From NCBI GenBank assembly GCA_964035575.1, contig OZ037931.1, positions 443,567-507,566 of the forward strand: a stretch of 64,000 bases of DNA, in the 5' to 3' direction. Below, piece after piece: positions 1 through 11,600 of the stretch. The notes below the pieces were generated by a model, which saw nothing but the letters and a program-made list of their open reading frames with translations, did not search any database and was not told where the DNA came from. Origin of the DNA: Rhynchopus sp. YZ270_cl-10. Lineage: Eukaryota > Euglenozoa > Diplonemea > Diplonemida > Diplonemidae. Within the stretch, counting starts at the first letter, position 1. Each line of letters starts with the position of its first letter. The position numbers and the translations under genes are program-made.

Positions 1-22
1 GGCAGTTACCTTGGGGGCTTCG

Positions 23-1729
23 ATGTTGGTGATGACGAGTAGGGTGCTGTCGAGTAGGAGCGCGCCGTGTGTGTTCCCTACAGCGAATGGCGGGAATGCG
101 GGGAAGGCAATCACATCCCTCCGACAAAGCGAAGACGACAGCGACGAAAGCGGGTCTTCCGCTTCCTATGCTGACGAAGACGACTCCAGCCTTATTCCCA
201 AACGGCCGCGCAAACCCATTGAGGAAGAGCAAGACACCGAGGACTATGACTTCGACGACGACAGCATCACCGAAGCAAAACTAGAACATTTCTTTCAATC
301 CGAAAAAAAGCGGTTCGAATCCTACTACGCCGACGCCATGCAAAGCAACACCCTCCGCCACGACAAAGGCCCCCTCAAAATCGCCGGATTCACCCGCCTC
401 TGGCCACCCCCGATCCACAACAAAGGGGGGATGCAATATCATGCCATGCACCTATACTCTCGCCTCGCCTCCTTAGGACACACTGTTCACGTCTTTACAA
501 CCGGAAGCCCTGGGCGCGTTAAGGCACACTATTTTTCCGTTCACCCAAAAACCCTAAAAGTAGAAGCAGTTACTTCAAAGGAATCCGCACAGCTAACTGT
601 CTACCAATGCCCTTCCAAGCGAGACACTGCATACAGCGTACAATGGTATGAAAGCACCCTACAGAAGTATAAAGAGGTGGGCGGGAAGATAGGCGGCTTT
701 GATGTGGCGCATTCTGAGAGCTGGGCGGCGGTGGCCAATACATATCAGTTGGGGGTACCATTGGCTGTCACATGGCATGGCTCTATGATGGATTGGTTTC
801 GGAACGAAATGAACCAGATTGTGCAAAATTGGCGTCTTAAACAGAAAATGCCGAACAAAGACCATGTACACCGCCTCAAAACCCTTGGGGAGAGCATTGC
901 GGCAGAAACCTTTGCGCTTCAGACTGTACCGCATCATATTGTGATTTCCGACTCTGCTCGCGATGATTTGATGAGTGCTGATCTTATCCCCTCTGAAAGA
1001 GTTCACCTAGTATACAACGGTGTCAACGAAGAGAACTATAAACCGGACAAATCGGTGCGCGACGCCTTTCTCTCTAAGCACGGTGTATCCGAGACGACCC
1101 ATTTCATCGTAGGATGTGGGGGACGGCTTGCTCCTGAGAAGGGTCATGGTCAGCTGGCTCGCGCGATGGATGAAGTATTGTCAAAACACGACGACATCAT
1201 CCTATTAGTTGCAGGCACCGGAGCCGAAGGCAAAAAATACGAAAAGCTGCGTGCAAAAGGTCTTGCCGTTCACATGATCGGAATGCTCAACCAAGACGAG
1301 CTTGCAAAGTTCTACAATGCTATAGACATCTTCGTGGACCCTTATTGGCAGCACCACGGCCTTAACACTGTTATGATCGAAGCAGCTTTATCAGCAACAC
1401 CTATCGTCGCAACCGGTCTAGCTCCATCGAAAACTACCATCCCAAACCCTGCCTTCGGCCAGGTCTTTGGTCTAGGCATCAAATCCGACCTGGTCCGTGC
1501 AGTGCTCTATTACAAGAAACACCCGGAATTCAAAGCAAAAGTAGGTTCTCATCTCCGGGAACGTGCCCTAAAGCTGTTTACTTCTACAGTCATGGCAGGG
1601 AAGTACGAAAAAGTGCTGTATGATGCAGTGCAATACCCAGTCAAGCTCATTCCAGTGCTCGGGGAGGTGACCTGTAAGGATACATATCCTGCAATGTGTT
1701 ACCGTATGCCGAAGGAGGAGGAGTCGTAA
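23..1729 (+). CDS. GT-B fold glycosyltransferase, family GT4-like (5' end may lie outside the window)
   Basis: Predicted retaining glycosyltransferase that would move a sugar from a nucleotide-sugar donor; donor and acceptor cannot be read from sequence. The N-terminal 100 or so residues are low-complexity and acidic (runs of D, E and S). The first Rossmann half follows with a glycine-rich segment (NKGGMQYHAMHLYSRLASLG), typical of GT4 enzymes. The donor-binding half has GGRLAPEKGHGQL and then DPYWQHHGLNTVMIEAALS. The final Glu of the family's E-x7-E motif is present, but the first acidic position reads as His. The frame is open to the left edge of the window, so the ATG at 23 is only the first visible one and the true start or an upstream exon may be missing. 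No intron is seen and the stop is followed by a 29-base T run. Fold confident, substrate unknown. Confidence 0.8.
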   Translation: MLVMTSRVLSSRSAPCVFPTANGGNAGKAITSLRQSEDDSDESGSSASYADEDDSSLIPKRPRKPIEEEQDTEDYDFDDDSITEAKLEHFFQSEKKRFESYYADAMQSNTLRHDKGPLKIAGFTRLWPPPIHNKGGMQYHAMHLYSRLASLGHTVHVFTTGSPGRVKAHYFSVHPKTLKVEAVTSKESAQLTVYQCPSKRDTAYSVQWYESTLQKYKEVGGKIGGFDVAHSESWAAVANTYQLGVPLAVTWHGSMMDWFRNEMNQIVQNWRLKQKMPNKDHVHRLKTLGESIAAETFALQTVPHHIVISDSARDDLMSADLIPSERVHLVYNGVNEENYKPDKSVRDAFLSKHGVSETTHFIVGCGGRLAPEKGHGQLARAMDEVLSKHDDIILLVAGTGAEGKKYEKLRAKGLAVHMIGMLNQDELAKFYNAIDIFVDPYWQHHGLNTVMIEAALSATPIVATGLAPSKTTIPNPAFGQVFGLGIKSDLVRAVLYYKKHPEFKAKVGSHLRERALKLFTSTVMAGKYEKVLYDAVQYPVKLIPVLGEVTCKDTYPAMCYRMPKEEES

Positions 1730-1735
1730 GGAGCA

Positions 1736-1769
<34 letters not shown>

Positions 1770-2083
1770 GTGGAAAAACTCGGGAGAGGGGTCGCTTTTT
1801 AACCTTTTTTGGGGGTGGGGCTTACACAAAAAAATGAACGAGAAAGAGAAAATAGAAAATAAAATAAAATTGGAGGGGGTTTATTTTTGGGGATATGCAA
1901 TATACAAGGAAAGTTTCTGTCGCGATGAAGTGGATAAGTATCCCTCAGTTCTTTTTTTGAATGAAGAGCCATAGAGGCGGTGTTGTGGTTGTTGTGTACC
2001 ACGGACTTTTGAGGCATTCCTTTTTATCAGTAATTTTTTCTTATCCCCTACCATTTTTCCCTCCAGAAAAAAACAACAGAAGA
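1730..2083 (+). other. Spacer with T run, G-type hairpin repeat and splice-acceptor-like site
   Basis: After the glycosyltransferase stop comes an uninterrupted T run (1740-1768). A repeat at about 1889-1948 recurs almost exactly at 50523-50585. In both copies GGGATA near the start can pair with TATCCC near the end, and both follow a T-rich stretch. The spacer ends with a pyrimidine tract and AG at 2065-2066, 17 bases before the next ATG, which fits a trans-splice or 5'-UTR intron acceptor. Confidence 0.6.
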
Positions 2084-3436
2084 ATGGAGGTTTCAGTTTC
2101 ATTCGAAGGGACAACCCATAGTGTGGAGGTGACAGAAGGGTGTACTGTGTTGGGTTTATTGAAAGATGTGGCGGGGTTGGTGGAGTTGGACGCGAATGAC
2201 TTTCAGTTAGCACTTGCGGACGGGAGCGTCGTCGGGATGGAAGAGAAGGCGGTCTTCGTACGCGACCTGGCGATCACCTCCGAATCCACGATCACAGTGG
2301 CCCCCGACAACCGCCGCATCGCACAACGGAAGCTTCCGAAGCGCGAACACGCCGTCTTCGCTGCTGAGATGCTTCTCTCAGAACTGAAGTGCGACGGCCT
2401 CGAAGACTACCTAGAGGCAGGCTACCTCTCCTACGAGGCCTGCCTCGACGCCTTCATCGAATCAAACCGCCAAAACTCCCCAAAAAGCTATTCCGCTACC
2501 GAAACAGTCACAAAACGCGAAACCTGTCTGTCTCGTATCATCCAATACGCAGAACGCGGGGTAGGAAGCCCACGAGTCACAAAACGCCACGCTGAGATGC
2601 AAAACGCGCTCTTTGGGGAAAAACATCTGTTTCACGACCTAGTAGTGTTCAACCCCCCAGCGCTCTTCACGTTGGTGATGGAGAAGCCAACCCTCTTCGA
2701 TTTATCAGAGAAGATTGATACCGTAAATGCGGCAGGGTCCACACCACTCATCAGCCTTACAAAACTAAGTGATTGGTGTCTGTCTGTGGAAGAAACCATG
2801 CTTCGCGCAAAGTCCCTCCGTTCCCTCGGTGCCTCATTGAACATTCAGGACAGCCAAGGGTGGACTGCACTAATGTGGGCTGTCGAAGGGGGGTGGGTTG
2901 AGCTGTCCCTTCTATTTCTTTCTGAGGGTGCTGCAGTACATCCGACAGAAAAGGCTGCGGGACGGCATGTATTGCATCTTGCGTTAACTCCACTTGGCAT
3001 TCCCCTTATCGATCACGTTGTACCAAAGGAAGCAAAGGCACGTTTACAACTGGTTAATAAAAAGGATTCAAAAGGATATGCACCTCTCGCATTAGCGCTG
3101 CTCCTTCCAGGAGGTTTTGCGCTGACGGCAGCAACGTTATTACTACGATACGGAGCGGATCCAACCGAACTGTACACATCCCCATCTGAATACCCTTTAT
3201 TACTAAAAGAGGCGATGAAAGAGGCAACGAAGGGAGTGGACCTGCAGAAAGGTAATGAACAGAATGAAAGGCCGCCAAGCAAAAGAAGAAAAAGGTCGAA
3301 GCCAAAGATTGTGGAAAATGTGGATGGAGATGGGGAAGGAAAGGAGGGGGGTGAGAAGAAGAAGAAAAAGAAGAAGAAGCGGCGGAAGAGTGCTGACCAA
3401 GGTGAAGGAGGCGGGGAGGAGCCGCTCGGCTCTTAA
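2084..3436 (+). CDS. Ubiquitin-like domain plus ankyrin-repeat protein with lysine-rich tail
   Basis: 450-residue protein. Residues 1-75 look like a ubiquitin-like beta-grasp: an opening beta hairpin, then TVLGLLKDVAGLVELDANDF, then a strand ending SESTITVAP. Residues about 240-380 hold two or three ankyrin-like repeats (GWTALMWAVEGGWVELSLLF; GYAPLALALL followed by LLLRYGADPTEL). The last 50 residues are very rich in K, R, E and G and look like a nuclear localisation or nucleic-acid-binding tail. The open frame extends 41 codons further up, but that stretch crosses a pyrimidine tract and AG, so the ATG at 2084 just after the acceptor is preferred. Role unknown; UBL plus ankyrin suggests an adaptor in ubiquitin or proteasome traffic, which is inference. 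Followed by a 2.2-kb spacer. Confidence 0.7.
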   Translation: MEVSVSFEGTTHSVEVTEGCTVLGLLKDVAGLVELDANDFQLALADGSVVGMEEKAVFVRDLAITSESTITVAPDNRRIAQRKLPKREHAVFAAEMLLSELKCDGLEDYLEAGYLSYEACLDAFIESNRQNSPKSYSATETVTKRETCLSRIIQYAERGVGSPRVTKRHAEMQNALFGEKHLFHDLVVFNPPALFTLVMEKPTLFDLSEKIDTVNAAGSTPLISLTKLSDWCLSVEETMLRAKSLRSLGASLNIQDSQGWTALMWAVEGGWVELSLLFLSEGAAVHPTEKAAGRHVLHLALTPLGIPLIDHVVPKEAKARLQLVNKKDSKGYAPLALALLLPGGFALTAATLLLRYGADPTELYTSPSEYPLLLKEAMKEATKGVDLQKGNEQNERPPSKRRKRSKPKIVENVDGDGEGKEGGEKKKKKKKKRRKSADQGEGGGEEPLGS

Positions 3437-3629
3437 ATTCGGGCCCTCCCACTACAGAGACATGTAGTGTGATTTGTGCGACTTTTTTTTCTCGTCTTTT
3501 GCTGAAATATACCCCTACTCCCTTCCCCTTCCCCCTACCACTTCGTGTGGTCAGGGTTACACATGAAATGAAAAAAAATAGTTCAAATGACAATACAAAA
3601 TATCGTGAGATCCATCCGAAATTTCTTCT

Positions 3630-3742
3630 GGTTGACTAAGTACGAGAGGATTGACGGGTGTATCTTACTAAAGCTGTTCTTTTCTCGAATATGATAAGGT
3701 GACTCAACACGAGAGGCTTAGGGTCATCTTATAAACTTTTCT
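3630..3742 (+). repeat. Two A-type hairpin elements
   Basis: The first (about 3630-3666) is decayed: it keeps the GACTAAG stem start and ACGAGAG loop, but the 3' stem arm is GATTGA. The second (3698-3742) is close to the family consensus, with GGTGACT, a CACGAGAGG loop, CTTAG, GGTCATC and an ATAAACTTTTC tail before oligo(T). Confidence 0.6.
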
Positions 3743-3884
3743 TTTTCTTTTTTTCCTCTCTTTCGGTGAATAAAGCACGAAAGAGCTTGGGGTTCATCTT
3801 CTAAGGACACAGTTTTGTTCAGTATGCCTCCTCCTCCTCCCCTCCGTCCTTCCTTTACAGACGCTGTACAGATACACACACACC

Positions 3885-4048
3885 TGGGGCCATATTCTGC
3901 GCAAGAAGCACCCCTATTAGTTATCAAACACATACATACACACACCCCTCCTGTTTGAAAGAGCAGAGACTGATAATATTCTGTTTTGTGTGTGTGTCTG
4001 TGTGTTTTGAGCTAAAATGGGGTAATTCTTGCGCAGAATATGGTCCCA
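3885..4048. mobile_element. Short inverted-repeat (foldback) element, K family
   Basis: A 164-bp stretch begins TGGGGCCATATTCTGCGCAA and ends with the near-exact reverse complement (TTGCGCAGAATATGGTCCCA). The arms are about 30 bp and the middle holds CA and GT microsatellite. Related single ends lie at about 28450-28478 and, in the last NOT1 intron, near 13510-13535. No target duplication is obvious. Likely a decayed MITE. Confidence 0.6.
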
Positions 4049-4639
4049 ATTTGTCTGTATTTGAGAACAGGCGTGGGTTATCCCTAGCAAGTCGTTATTC
4101 AGTTGATGCGCATTGTGGATGAACCTTGCGTGTTGTGTGTTGGACGCAGCTGTGAGTAGTTATGAAGAGCTGGACATTTGCCTTGTTTGTGTTTTGTGTT
4201 TGTGTGTGTGTCTGTATATTCCTATCCGTTTTCTCAAAAGTATTTTCCTTCCCAGTATGTGCACTTCTTGCGCACTTCTCCCCTATTCCCCTCCTCAGTC
4301 TTTCCCAGAGGGGGGAAATAGGGTTGTTCTCCCTCTTAGTTGTTCCGTGGAGTTTGTTTCTTTGGTTTCTGTCTCTCTTCGTGTACCGTGCTTTGCTTTT
4401 TATATACAGTCCAGATAATTTGGTGTACAAATGGATTTGGGGGGGTTTTTTTGGGGGGGGGTAATTTGGCGGTCTTTTTTTGGTCTAACATCTTTGGATT
4501 GCTGTAGGTAGCGAAGCATGTTGACCTAATCTCAAGGTGAACAGGAGAGAGAGGTCGGAAACCGCCTTCGCTTTTCTTCCTTGAATTGTACAACAAAAGA
4601 AAGGGCGCACGTTCTTTCGGGGATTTTTTTTTTTCCTTG

Positions 4640-4822
4640 TCACCTCATGAAATGAAGGAGGAAATGGAAACAGCGCACTTTGAACACACTTTTGCGGTTC
4701 TAGGGACGAACCGCGCTGCAGAAGATCCACCTCCTCACCAAACAGGTCGAGGTGTTGTGCGTTTCACCACAACCTGTCTCCCATGGGTTTTATCGTGTGA
4801 TGAGTGTTACGTTTCTATTTTC
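4640..4822 (-). repeat. SINE-like F element, copy 1
   Basis: About 183 bp, shared with 22005-22183, 29097-29199 (internally deleted) and 40505-40684. Read on the minus strand it ends GAGGTGAC followed by oligo(A), as a SINE tail would. It also contains a hairpin around GGTTCGTCCC that vaguely resembles a tRNA B box. All four copies face the same way. A tRNA origin is possible but not shown. Confidence 0.5.
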
Positions 4823-4823
4823 A

Positions 4824-5310
4824 GTGACTGCGTCCGCCGATGAACGGTGAGGCCTCTCTCTCTCTCTCTCTTTTTTAGGTACACTTCGCGAGAAGGGCTT
4901 TGTACCTTTGTATTTCAACATCTACCTTTCCTTTAGTTTACAGCGTATTTCTATCGCAGTAACCGATAGTGGTAAAGATGTGTGTGTGCATTGAGAGAGA
5001 GGCACATTCATCTTTCAAATTTTTCTTTCTTTCCCCCCCCTCTTCAAATACATCGTGTATCACCTTGCAAGCACATTCTCTCTGAGTTTGTTAGCAATTG
5101 AATTTTCTTTGGCCCGGTACAAAAAAGCCGGTCATTTTGTACACAAAGGTACACTGTTTCACGAAAGGGCTTTGTATTTCTAAGTCAATTTCTTTTTACA
5201 AACTGACGAGACCTACTCATCTTACAAAAAGACCCCCCCCCTCCCCTTTCCCCCTTTTTTTAAGGTGACTAAGCACGAGAGGCTTAGGATCATCTTATAA
5301 ACTTTTCTTT
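4824..5310 (+). repeat. Cluster of D, B, C, B and A hairpin elements
   Basis: D-like at 4824-4860 (GCGTCCGCCGATGAACGGTG); B at 4878-4918, where AGGTACA pairs with TGTACCT around a GCGAGA core; C at 4976-5015 (GAGAGGCACATTCATCT); B at 5149-5190; A at 5262-5310 with GGTGACTAAGC, ACGAGAG, GCTTAG and TCATC. All are in the + sense and separated by T- or C-rich tracts. Confidence 0.6.
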
Positions 5311-5620
5311 TTTTTATACCATCCTTAAAAAACACCCTCCCTCTCTCTCTTATAGTAGCTAGCTAAGCAGCTTTGCTGCGTCTTGGGAGGTCTAGGAGAA
5401 TGATTACAATGATCAATGGTTTGATAAAATAATTAGGGCTTGAACCTCTTTTGCGTACATATCAGTAGATTCACTTTTCTCCGCTCTCTCTCTCTCCCTC
5501 TCTTTCCCCCCTCCTGCAACTCTACCTATTTCAGGCGAATCATACAAAACAAACAAACAAACAACCTCTGTGGTGGGTGTTCATTTTGTTGTGCCCTCCG
5601 CTCTAATTGACTGAGCGGAG

Positions 5621-8600
5621 ATGGTGCACGAGGACCCATGGATTAAGAAGCTTGACGAGGCTGTGCGGGCACCAGACGCGGAATGGGTCCACAGCGTCGC
5701 GCGCATCACCGCGGCGGTCTCCGAGTCTCCACGGAAGTACTGCTCCACTGTGGGACACCTGCTTGCGTTCTTTCTCTCTAATGAGGGCAGCCCCAACCCA
5801 TTGCACAATGAGTTCCTTGCTGCGTTAGCAGGCGAAGCCATGATGCGGAAGGGCTCGATCACCCGAGAGGTAGGATCCATGATGAACGCAAGCCCCCTCC
5901 TCAGAGACACTGAGGTCAGCGTAGAGCACGCAACCGAGATCCTCAATACGGTGTCCAACCTTATGAACGAAGAGCCAAAAACGCACACCAAAGGTCTCTA
6001 CATAAGCCTCGCGTTCGCGCTCTCAACCAACCCAGGAGTGAAAGAAGCAGGGGTGGAGCAGGTGGCACTCCTTCTTCGTGATGTCCCATCAGATGCATCT
6101 CTTGTTGACGATGTGCGTGAGTTGTTTTCTGTATTGGAGACCTCGATTGCGGGGGCAAGGAACCTTCAGGGAACCGGGAAGTTGCGTGCATTAGTGGGTG
6201 GGTCGTGTGCGAATATCACGTCTCTGTCTTCCGCAATGTTGTCAATGGGTCCCCGAGTCTGCAACGTAGTGAACGCAATGAAGGAGCTGTTCCAGCAGTA
6301 CACCGTGACGCCGAAGGAGATTGCTGCTTGCATGGCGCATATTTCTTCAAGGGGTTGGGATTATGCGTACTTTGCGGATTGTCTTGGGCAAAGGGTAAAC
6401 CAAGATTTCAACTGGACGCACATCCTGGAGGCGTTGATTACACCACAGAAGGGCCTGCCGTCGCCGGACTTCAAACTATTTTTGAAAATATTTGAACGAA
6501 CGATGGACCGGAAAATGAACATCTCTCTTGCGTGCAATGTGACTGCGAAGAACAAACTCACCCTTCTTCTGCGTCTTGCCAACGAAGGATGCGACTTTCA
6601 AACAGAACGGATGCAGGATGACACTGGCGTTGAGGGGCACGAGGCATGGAAGAGCATCGACTTTGTTCACTCAATGCTCTTAGCTTGCGAGGACGCATCA
6701 GACGCGCTTGCTCTTAAGGACTCCCTTAGATCGGGACCCATGGAGGAGTGTCCACTGATTCTGTTGATGTCATTGTGTGAAATGGGCACTATTCCTGCCC
6801 ATTTTGCGGACATCATGGCGTCCGTGGTGGAGGCTGTGCTGGCTTCACCGGACTCCAGCCGTATCGTTTCTGCAATGAATATGAACATTGGGTTGGTCGA
6901 GATGGGGCTGTCAGAGGCATGTGTACATGGCCGTCCTCAGGTGGCTCAGGGACAGCTCCGGCAGGTGGCAAACTATTTGCTCCCTCACCCCCAGCTGTTC
7001 TTTGATTTGTTGCGGATGACAGCGGTGCCGCTGATGTTCGCAGAGCTGATAGGGTTTGGTCTGTCGAACGAAGGGCTCAAGCAGTTGACACAGGATTGGC
7101 TATTGAATGTCGTTGAGGGGGAGACCAAGGTGTCTGTCACAAAAGACGTCATGGCGATTCTCCAAGGGAGCAACCTCATTACGAAGCTGGATGATGCGGT
7201 GGTTGCGAAACTCAAGCTTATTGCCCCGCCACCACGACCACAAACCACACAAATACAAGAGGTCCCAACACCGACAGAATTCAAACTGACCCCTGTATCA
7301 CAAGAACCAATGCAAATGCAGGCTCCAGGACCGTCGTTGTCTCCTGTCTCCGCAGGCACTCCAATCGAGGCAAGCCTTGACGCAGCGACCACAATCTTCC
7401 CTCCCGAGGTGGAAAAGGACGTTGCCGCCTTTATGGAGATTCTTTACAAAGAAAAAATCGATATACACGGTCTGGTCAGCACCGTCTCTGAATGGAAGGC
7501 AAAGAACACGCCTGAATACGCCTGCCTGATTCAGTCGATTTTTGAGGAGCTTGGCTTTATTTCGAAGTTCCCTCCGAAGGAGTTGGTCCTGACTGCACGC
7601 CTCTTCGGGTCTCTTGTAAAGCAGGAGTTGCTAAACCCAACGAGAACCAGAGATGCGCTGACATTCATTTTGAAGACCCTCAAGAAGGAGAGCAGCAGTA
7701 AGAACGAACAGACCTTTTGCTTTGAGGCGTTGAACTGCTTTAGGGGTCTTCTGAGCACGTGGCCGAACTACTGCGACCAGCTCCGCCAAATACCTGGTTT
7801 AAACCTAGGAAGCATTCTGAGCGGCATGCCCGGAAGCGCACCGCCCGCTGAGGTCGCTGCAGCTAAAAGCATTTCAGAGCTTCATCAACACGATATCTCC
7901 ACACTTCTGCCAAAGCCTTCAGCAGAGAAGGTCATAGTCACCCCCCCTACACATGTCCAGGACAAATGCGCCTTCCTCGTCAACAACCTCGATTTCAGCA
8001 AAATCGAGACCTCGGTGGCGGAGCTGCAAACCCTGCTCCTGAAGGAGTACTATCCGTACTTCTCAGAGTATTTGGTCGTGAAGCGGATCTCGCTTGAGCC
8101 CAACTTCCATCGGCTGTATCAAAAGATGCTTGAGATGTTGCGTTCGAAAGAGCTCGATGGTGCGGTGATGCAGGCAAGCTACATCGCAGTGCGTACCCTC
8201 CTTGCCAGCCCTAAGATCACCACTACCACAAGCGAGCGGTCGCTTCTGAAGAACCTTGGTGCGTGGATTGGTCTGCAAACGCTTGCCCAGAATAAATCCC
8301 TGCTTGCAAGAGATATCAACCTGCGCGAGCTTTTGATGAAGGGGATGGAGCAAGGGAAGCTCATCGCAATCGCCCCCTTCGTCTCCAAAATCCTCGAGCA
8401 CGCGGCAAAGTCAAAGGTGTTCCGGCCACCAAACCCCTACATCATGGGAATGCTTGAGATGCTCGTTGACATCCACCAGCTTCCTGACATCAAGTTGACC
8501 CTCCGCTTCGAGGTCGAGGTGCTCTGCAAGACATTAGACCAGAACATCAACGACTTAATCGACACAACGAACAAAAGAGAGGCGCAACGTACCAAGCTTG

Positions 8601-11600
8601 ATGAGATTCGCAGACGTGCTGCGAACTCCTCTGACTTCCATCCACAAAAGCAACCCGATGAGGGTCCGCCTGTTACCCCTGTGGTTCTTACCCCTACTAG
8701 TCAGCCGGGTGGTGTCCAAAACGACATTGTTCAGCAGATTGTGCAGGCACAGAAGCAGCCGGAGGACCACCAAAGACATATTGGTGGGCAACTGAACATG
8801 GACCACGGCCACATGCAGCACAACCACCCTGGGATGCAAATGCAACCGATCATGCAGCAACACCAGGTACAACAGCAGATGCAGATGCCGCCCCACTTCC
8901 CTGCATGGGAGCCGGAGGTATGTTGCAACAACTATTGGAAAGTGGAGCTGTGGCAACACAACCGAGGCTACACTACTCCAACAATTTATCAAAAAAAATA
9001 AAGGCAAAAATCGATGCACACTACCCACAACCAAAAACCCATTACCCCCACAGCGGCAGCTTGAAGCGCGTGACATGAGAAAGCCTATGGTGCACAAACC
9101 CATCACCGCAAACCAAATGAGCATCCCCGACGTCATCGACGAGAGCACACGTCTCCACTTCGGTGACTACCTCTGCAACGCGACGTTCCAGGGTCTTGAA
9201 GACGCCTGGATGAAGAGCAATCCGGTATGCACTTTTCCAACAAAAAAAAAGCATCTCCTCCTGATCTCTGCCTCGGGGATGCTGCAAGCAGTTCGCATTC
9301 GGGTGATAATGTGTACAGCTGAAAAAAAATTGCCTAGGTGATTGTCGTTGTAGTGGACGCAAAGAACTTTTTTATTGACAGAAACTGCAAAGAAAAAGAG
9401 CCCCCCTCCCAAAGGTGGGTACTTAGGTGATTGTTGATAATATTATAGTATTATGTAGATATACATGGACCAAACCAACCCACAGACCAACATGGCCGAA
9501 CGCATGGCCTCCATCGCCGTCGCAGCGACCAAGGAGCTTGCGATAAAAGACTTCATCGCGGAGCCAGACTCGAACGTATTCTTGGAGTCTGCACTGTCGA
9601 TGGTGAAGATGCTTTCCACACAGCTGATGATGGTTAACGTCAAGGTATTTTTTTTTCCCCCTTTTCCAAATTTTTTTTTGCTGAGCGGGTTGTGAACCGC
9701 CTCCCTTCTCTTACGGTACGGATCACTCATCACGCACTGCCCTTTGCATGAATCGGATGCCGACTTCCATGGCCACCGTCCTGCTGTCGATGAACCTACA
9801 CCCTTTGTGGGATCTGATGAGCGACCACTCACATTTCTTCTTTTTTTTACAACATTTTTCTCACAGGAAATGCTCCTCCAAAATGCGGCGAAGTCCATCG
9901 AAGAGCTTCTGAAGGGCGCAATAGCCAACAGCTTTATGATGAACTACCCCTTTGGGGAGATAGCAGAGGTGATGGCTGTGGAGAACATCAGTCTCTTTGT
10001 GAAGCTTGCCTGCGACGAAGGTGCCGCTCTGGCGGAACACGAGCTGCGCAACGCACTCAGACAACACTTACACGAGAGAGAGGAGTTCCGACGGATGGGA
10101 GGCTACCACGAACCAAACCACCTTGAACTCCTTGAGCGTCTCATGCCTGACAGCATGGAGCACCGCGTATGTCAACACCCCCCTTTTTTTTTTTTGCCCA
10201 CATCAGATGTTTACCCTCGAAATGGATGTAGGACTGCAGGGTTGGGTGTCCACCCCGGTACACCTGGTCATGTACACAAAGTACACTGTCACCTACCAAG
10301 GTACACTGTTCACGAGAGGGCTTTGTATTTCAACTTTTTTTTGTATTCCCTTCAGTACCATCTCTCGCTTTTTTTCTCTCTCCAAAAACTGCTTTTTCTT
10401 CTTACCCCCCCCCTTTTTTTACTACCTTCAGCGAAACAAAGACGTCATCGCCAAATTCCCGCGCTACCTTATGCCCGTTCCTCTGGTATGTTGTTGTTTT
10501 TTTTTTTTTTTTGAACTGCACTCCCATACGCATCACTCCGGGGTTCGATAACCCACGGAGTGTCAGTGCCTGCGTCCCAGAGGCGTTTGCACTATCAACT
10601 TCACTTTTTTTTGAGCCCATTTTTAAATCCAACCGTGTTCCTCACAGCACCAACGCCATAAGGACCTCTACCGATCGTTCTCCTCCCCGAGTATGGACCA
10701 CTCGACGGCTGTGCAAGAGATCGACCGTGCATTTGAAAAGGCGATGCTGTACCTGCGGAGGCACTACCAGGAGTCGACGGTGTTCCTCACCTTGACAAAG
10801 CCGGAGTTTGCAAACGAAACCTTCTCCGAATCGCATAAGGAGATCCGCGATTGGACTGCCCGCGTAAGGAAGATCCTGGACGGCTATGAGAAGGAGACGT
10901 TGGTCTCTGTTATTGGCCATTTCTGCAAGAAATATTTGAATAATGCGCTTGAGAAGCCGTCTGGGACGGTACACGACACGCAAAACATGACCTTTGTGTT
11001 CCACAATGAACTCTGCCTGTTTGTCATGCAGGACGCTGTGAAGAAGGACCCTACCGAGCTTACTAAGGAAGTCACCGACCGCTTCATTCGTTGTGAACAC
11101 AAATGGGAGCTTTCCGACGCAGCGTGCAACCTCATCGATCTTGGCATGATGGATATGCCGAAATTCGACGCCTGCCTCGCAGAAGAGCTAAAATCTGGTG
11201 TCAAAAACGCTGCAAACAGCAAAGCCCCGAAGGCCACAGTGGACTTCGTTCGTACTCTCGTTCAAAAATGTGTTATCGAAAAGCGTTCAATCCCGCAAAG
11301 CGACTTTAAACAGACCCTCGAGATTCTGAAGGCAGTGGTTCAGCAGAAGACGCCAATGCGGATCAGAATTCCTTCTTACGTCGCCTTTCAACCAGGAGGC
11401 GCAGCGCTGCGCGAAGACATGCTGAAACTCTACTTCCAGCTCGAAGAACTATCGAAAAAGAAGATGACCGAACAACCCGACAAAACAACCGAAGACGAGA
11501 ACACACTCCTCAAAGGCCTGCAGCAGGCGGGATATCTCCAGGAAGACAAACTCGACAAATTCCTCACCCTCCTGGTCGAGATCTCTGTGGAGGCCTTCTC

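Larger units (their letters stand above)
3437..5620 (+). other. Repeat-rich spacer upstream of NOT1
   Basis: No plausible gene on either strand. In order it holds two A-type hairpin elements (3630-3742), an inverted-repeat element (3885-4048), a short stretch resembling the TC-like element seen at 14720 and 22254 (about 4405-4510), a SINE-like F element (4640-4822), then a dense run of D, B, C, B and A hairpin elements (4824-5310). It ends with a pyrimidine tract and AG at 5533-5534, 86 bases before the NOT1 ATG. Confidence 0.6.

Noticed and set aside
3630-3666. Fragment of large-subunit rRNA (sarcin-ricin loop AGTACGAGAGGA)
   Set aside because: Neighbouring bases do not follow rRNA, and it aligns better with the A-type hairpin family.
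10534-10562. tRNA gene suggested by GGGTTCGATAACCC
   Set aside because: It is a lone hairpin with a 7-bp extension. No D-arm, anticodon arm or acceptor stem of the right spacing can be drawn, and it belongs to a D-type repeat.
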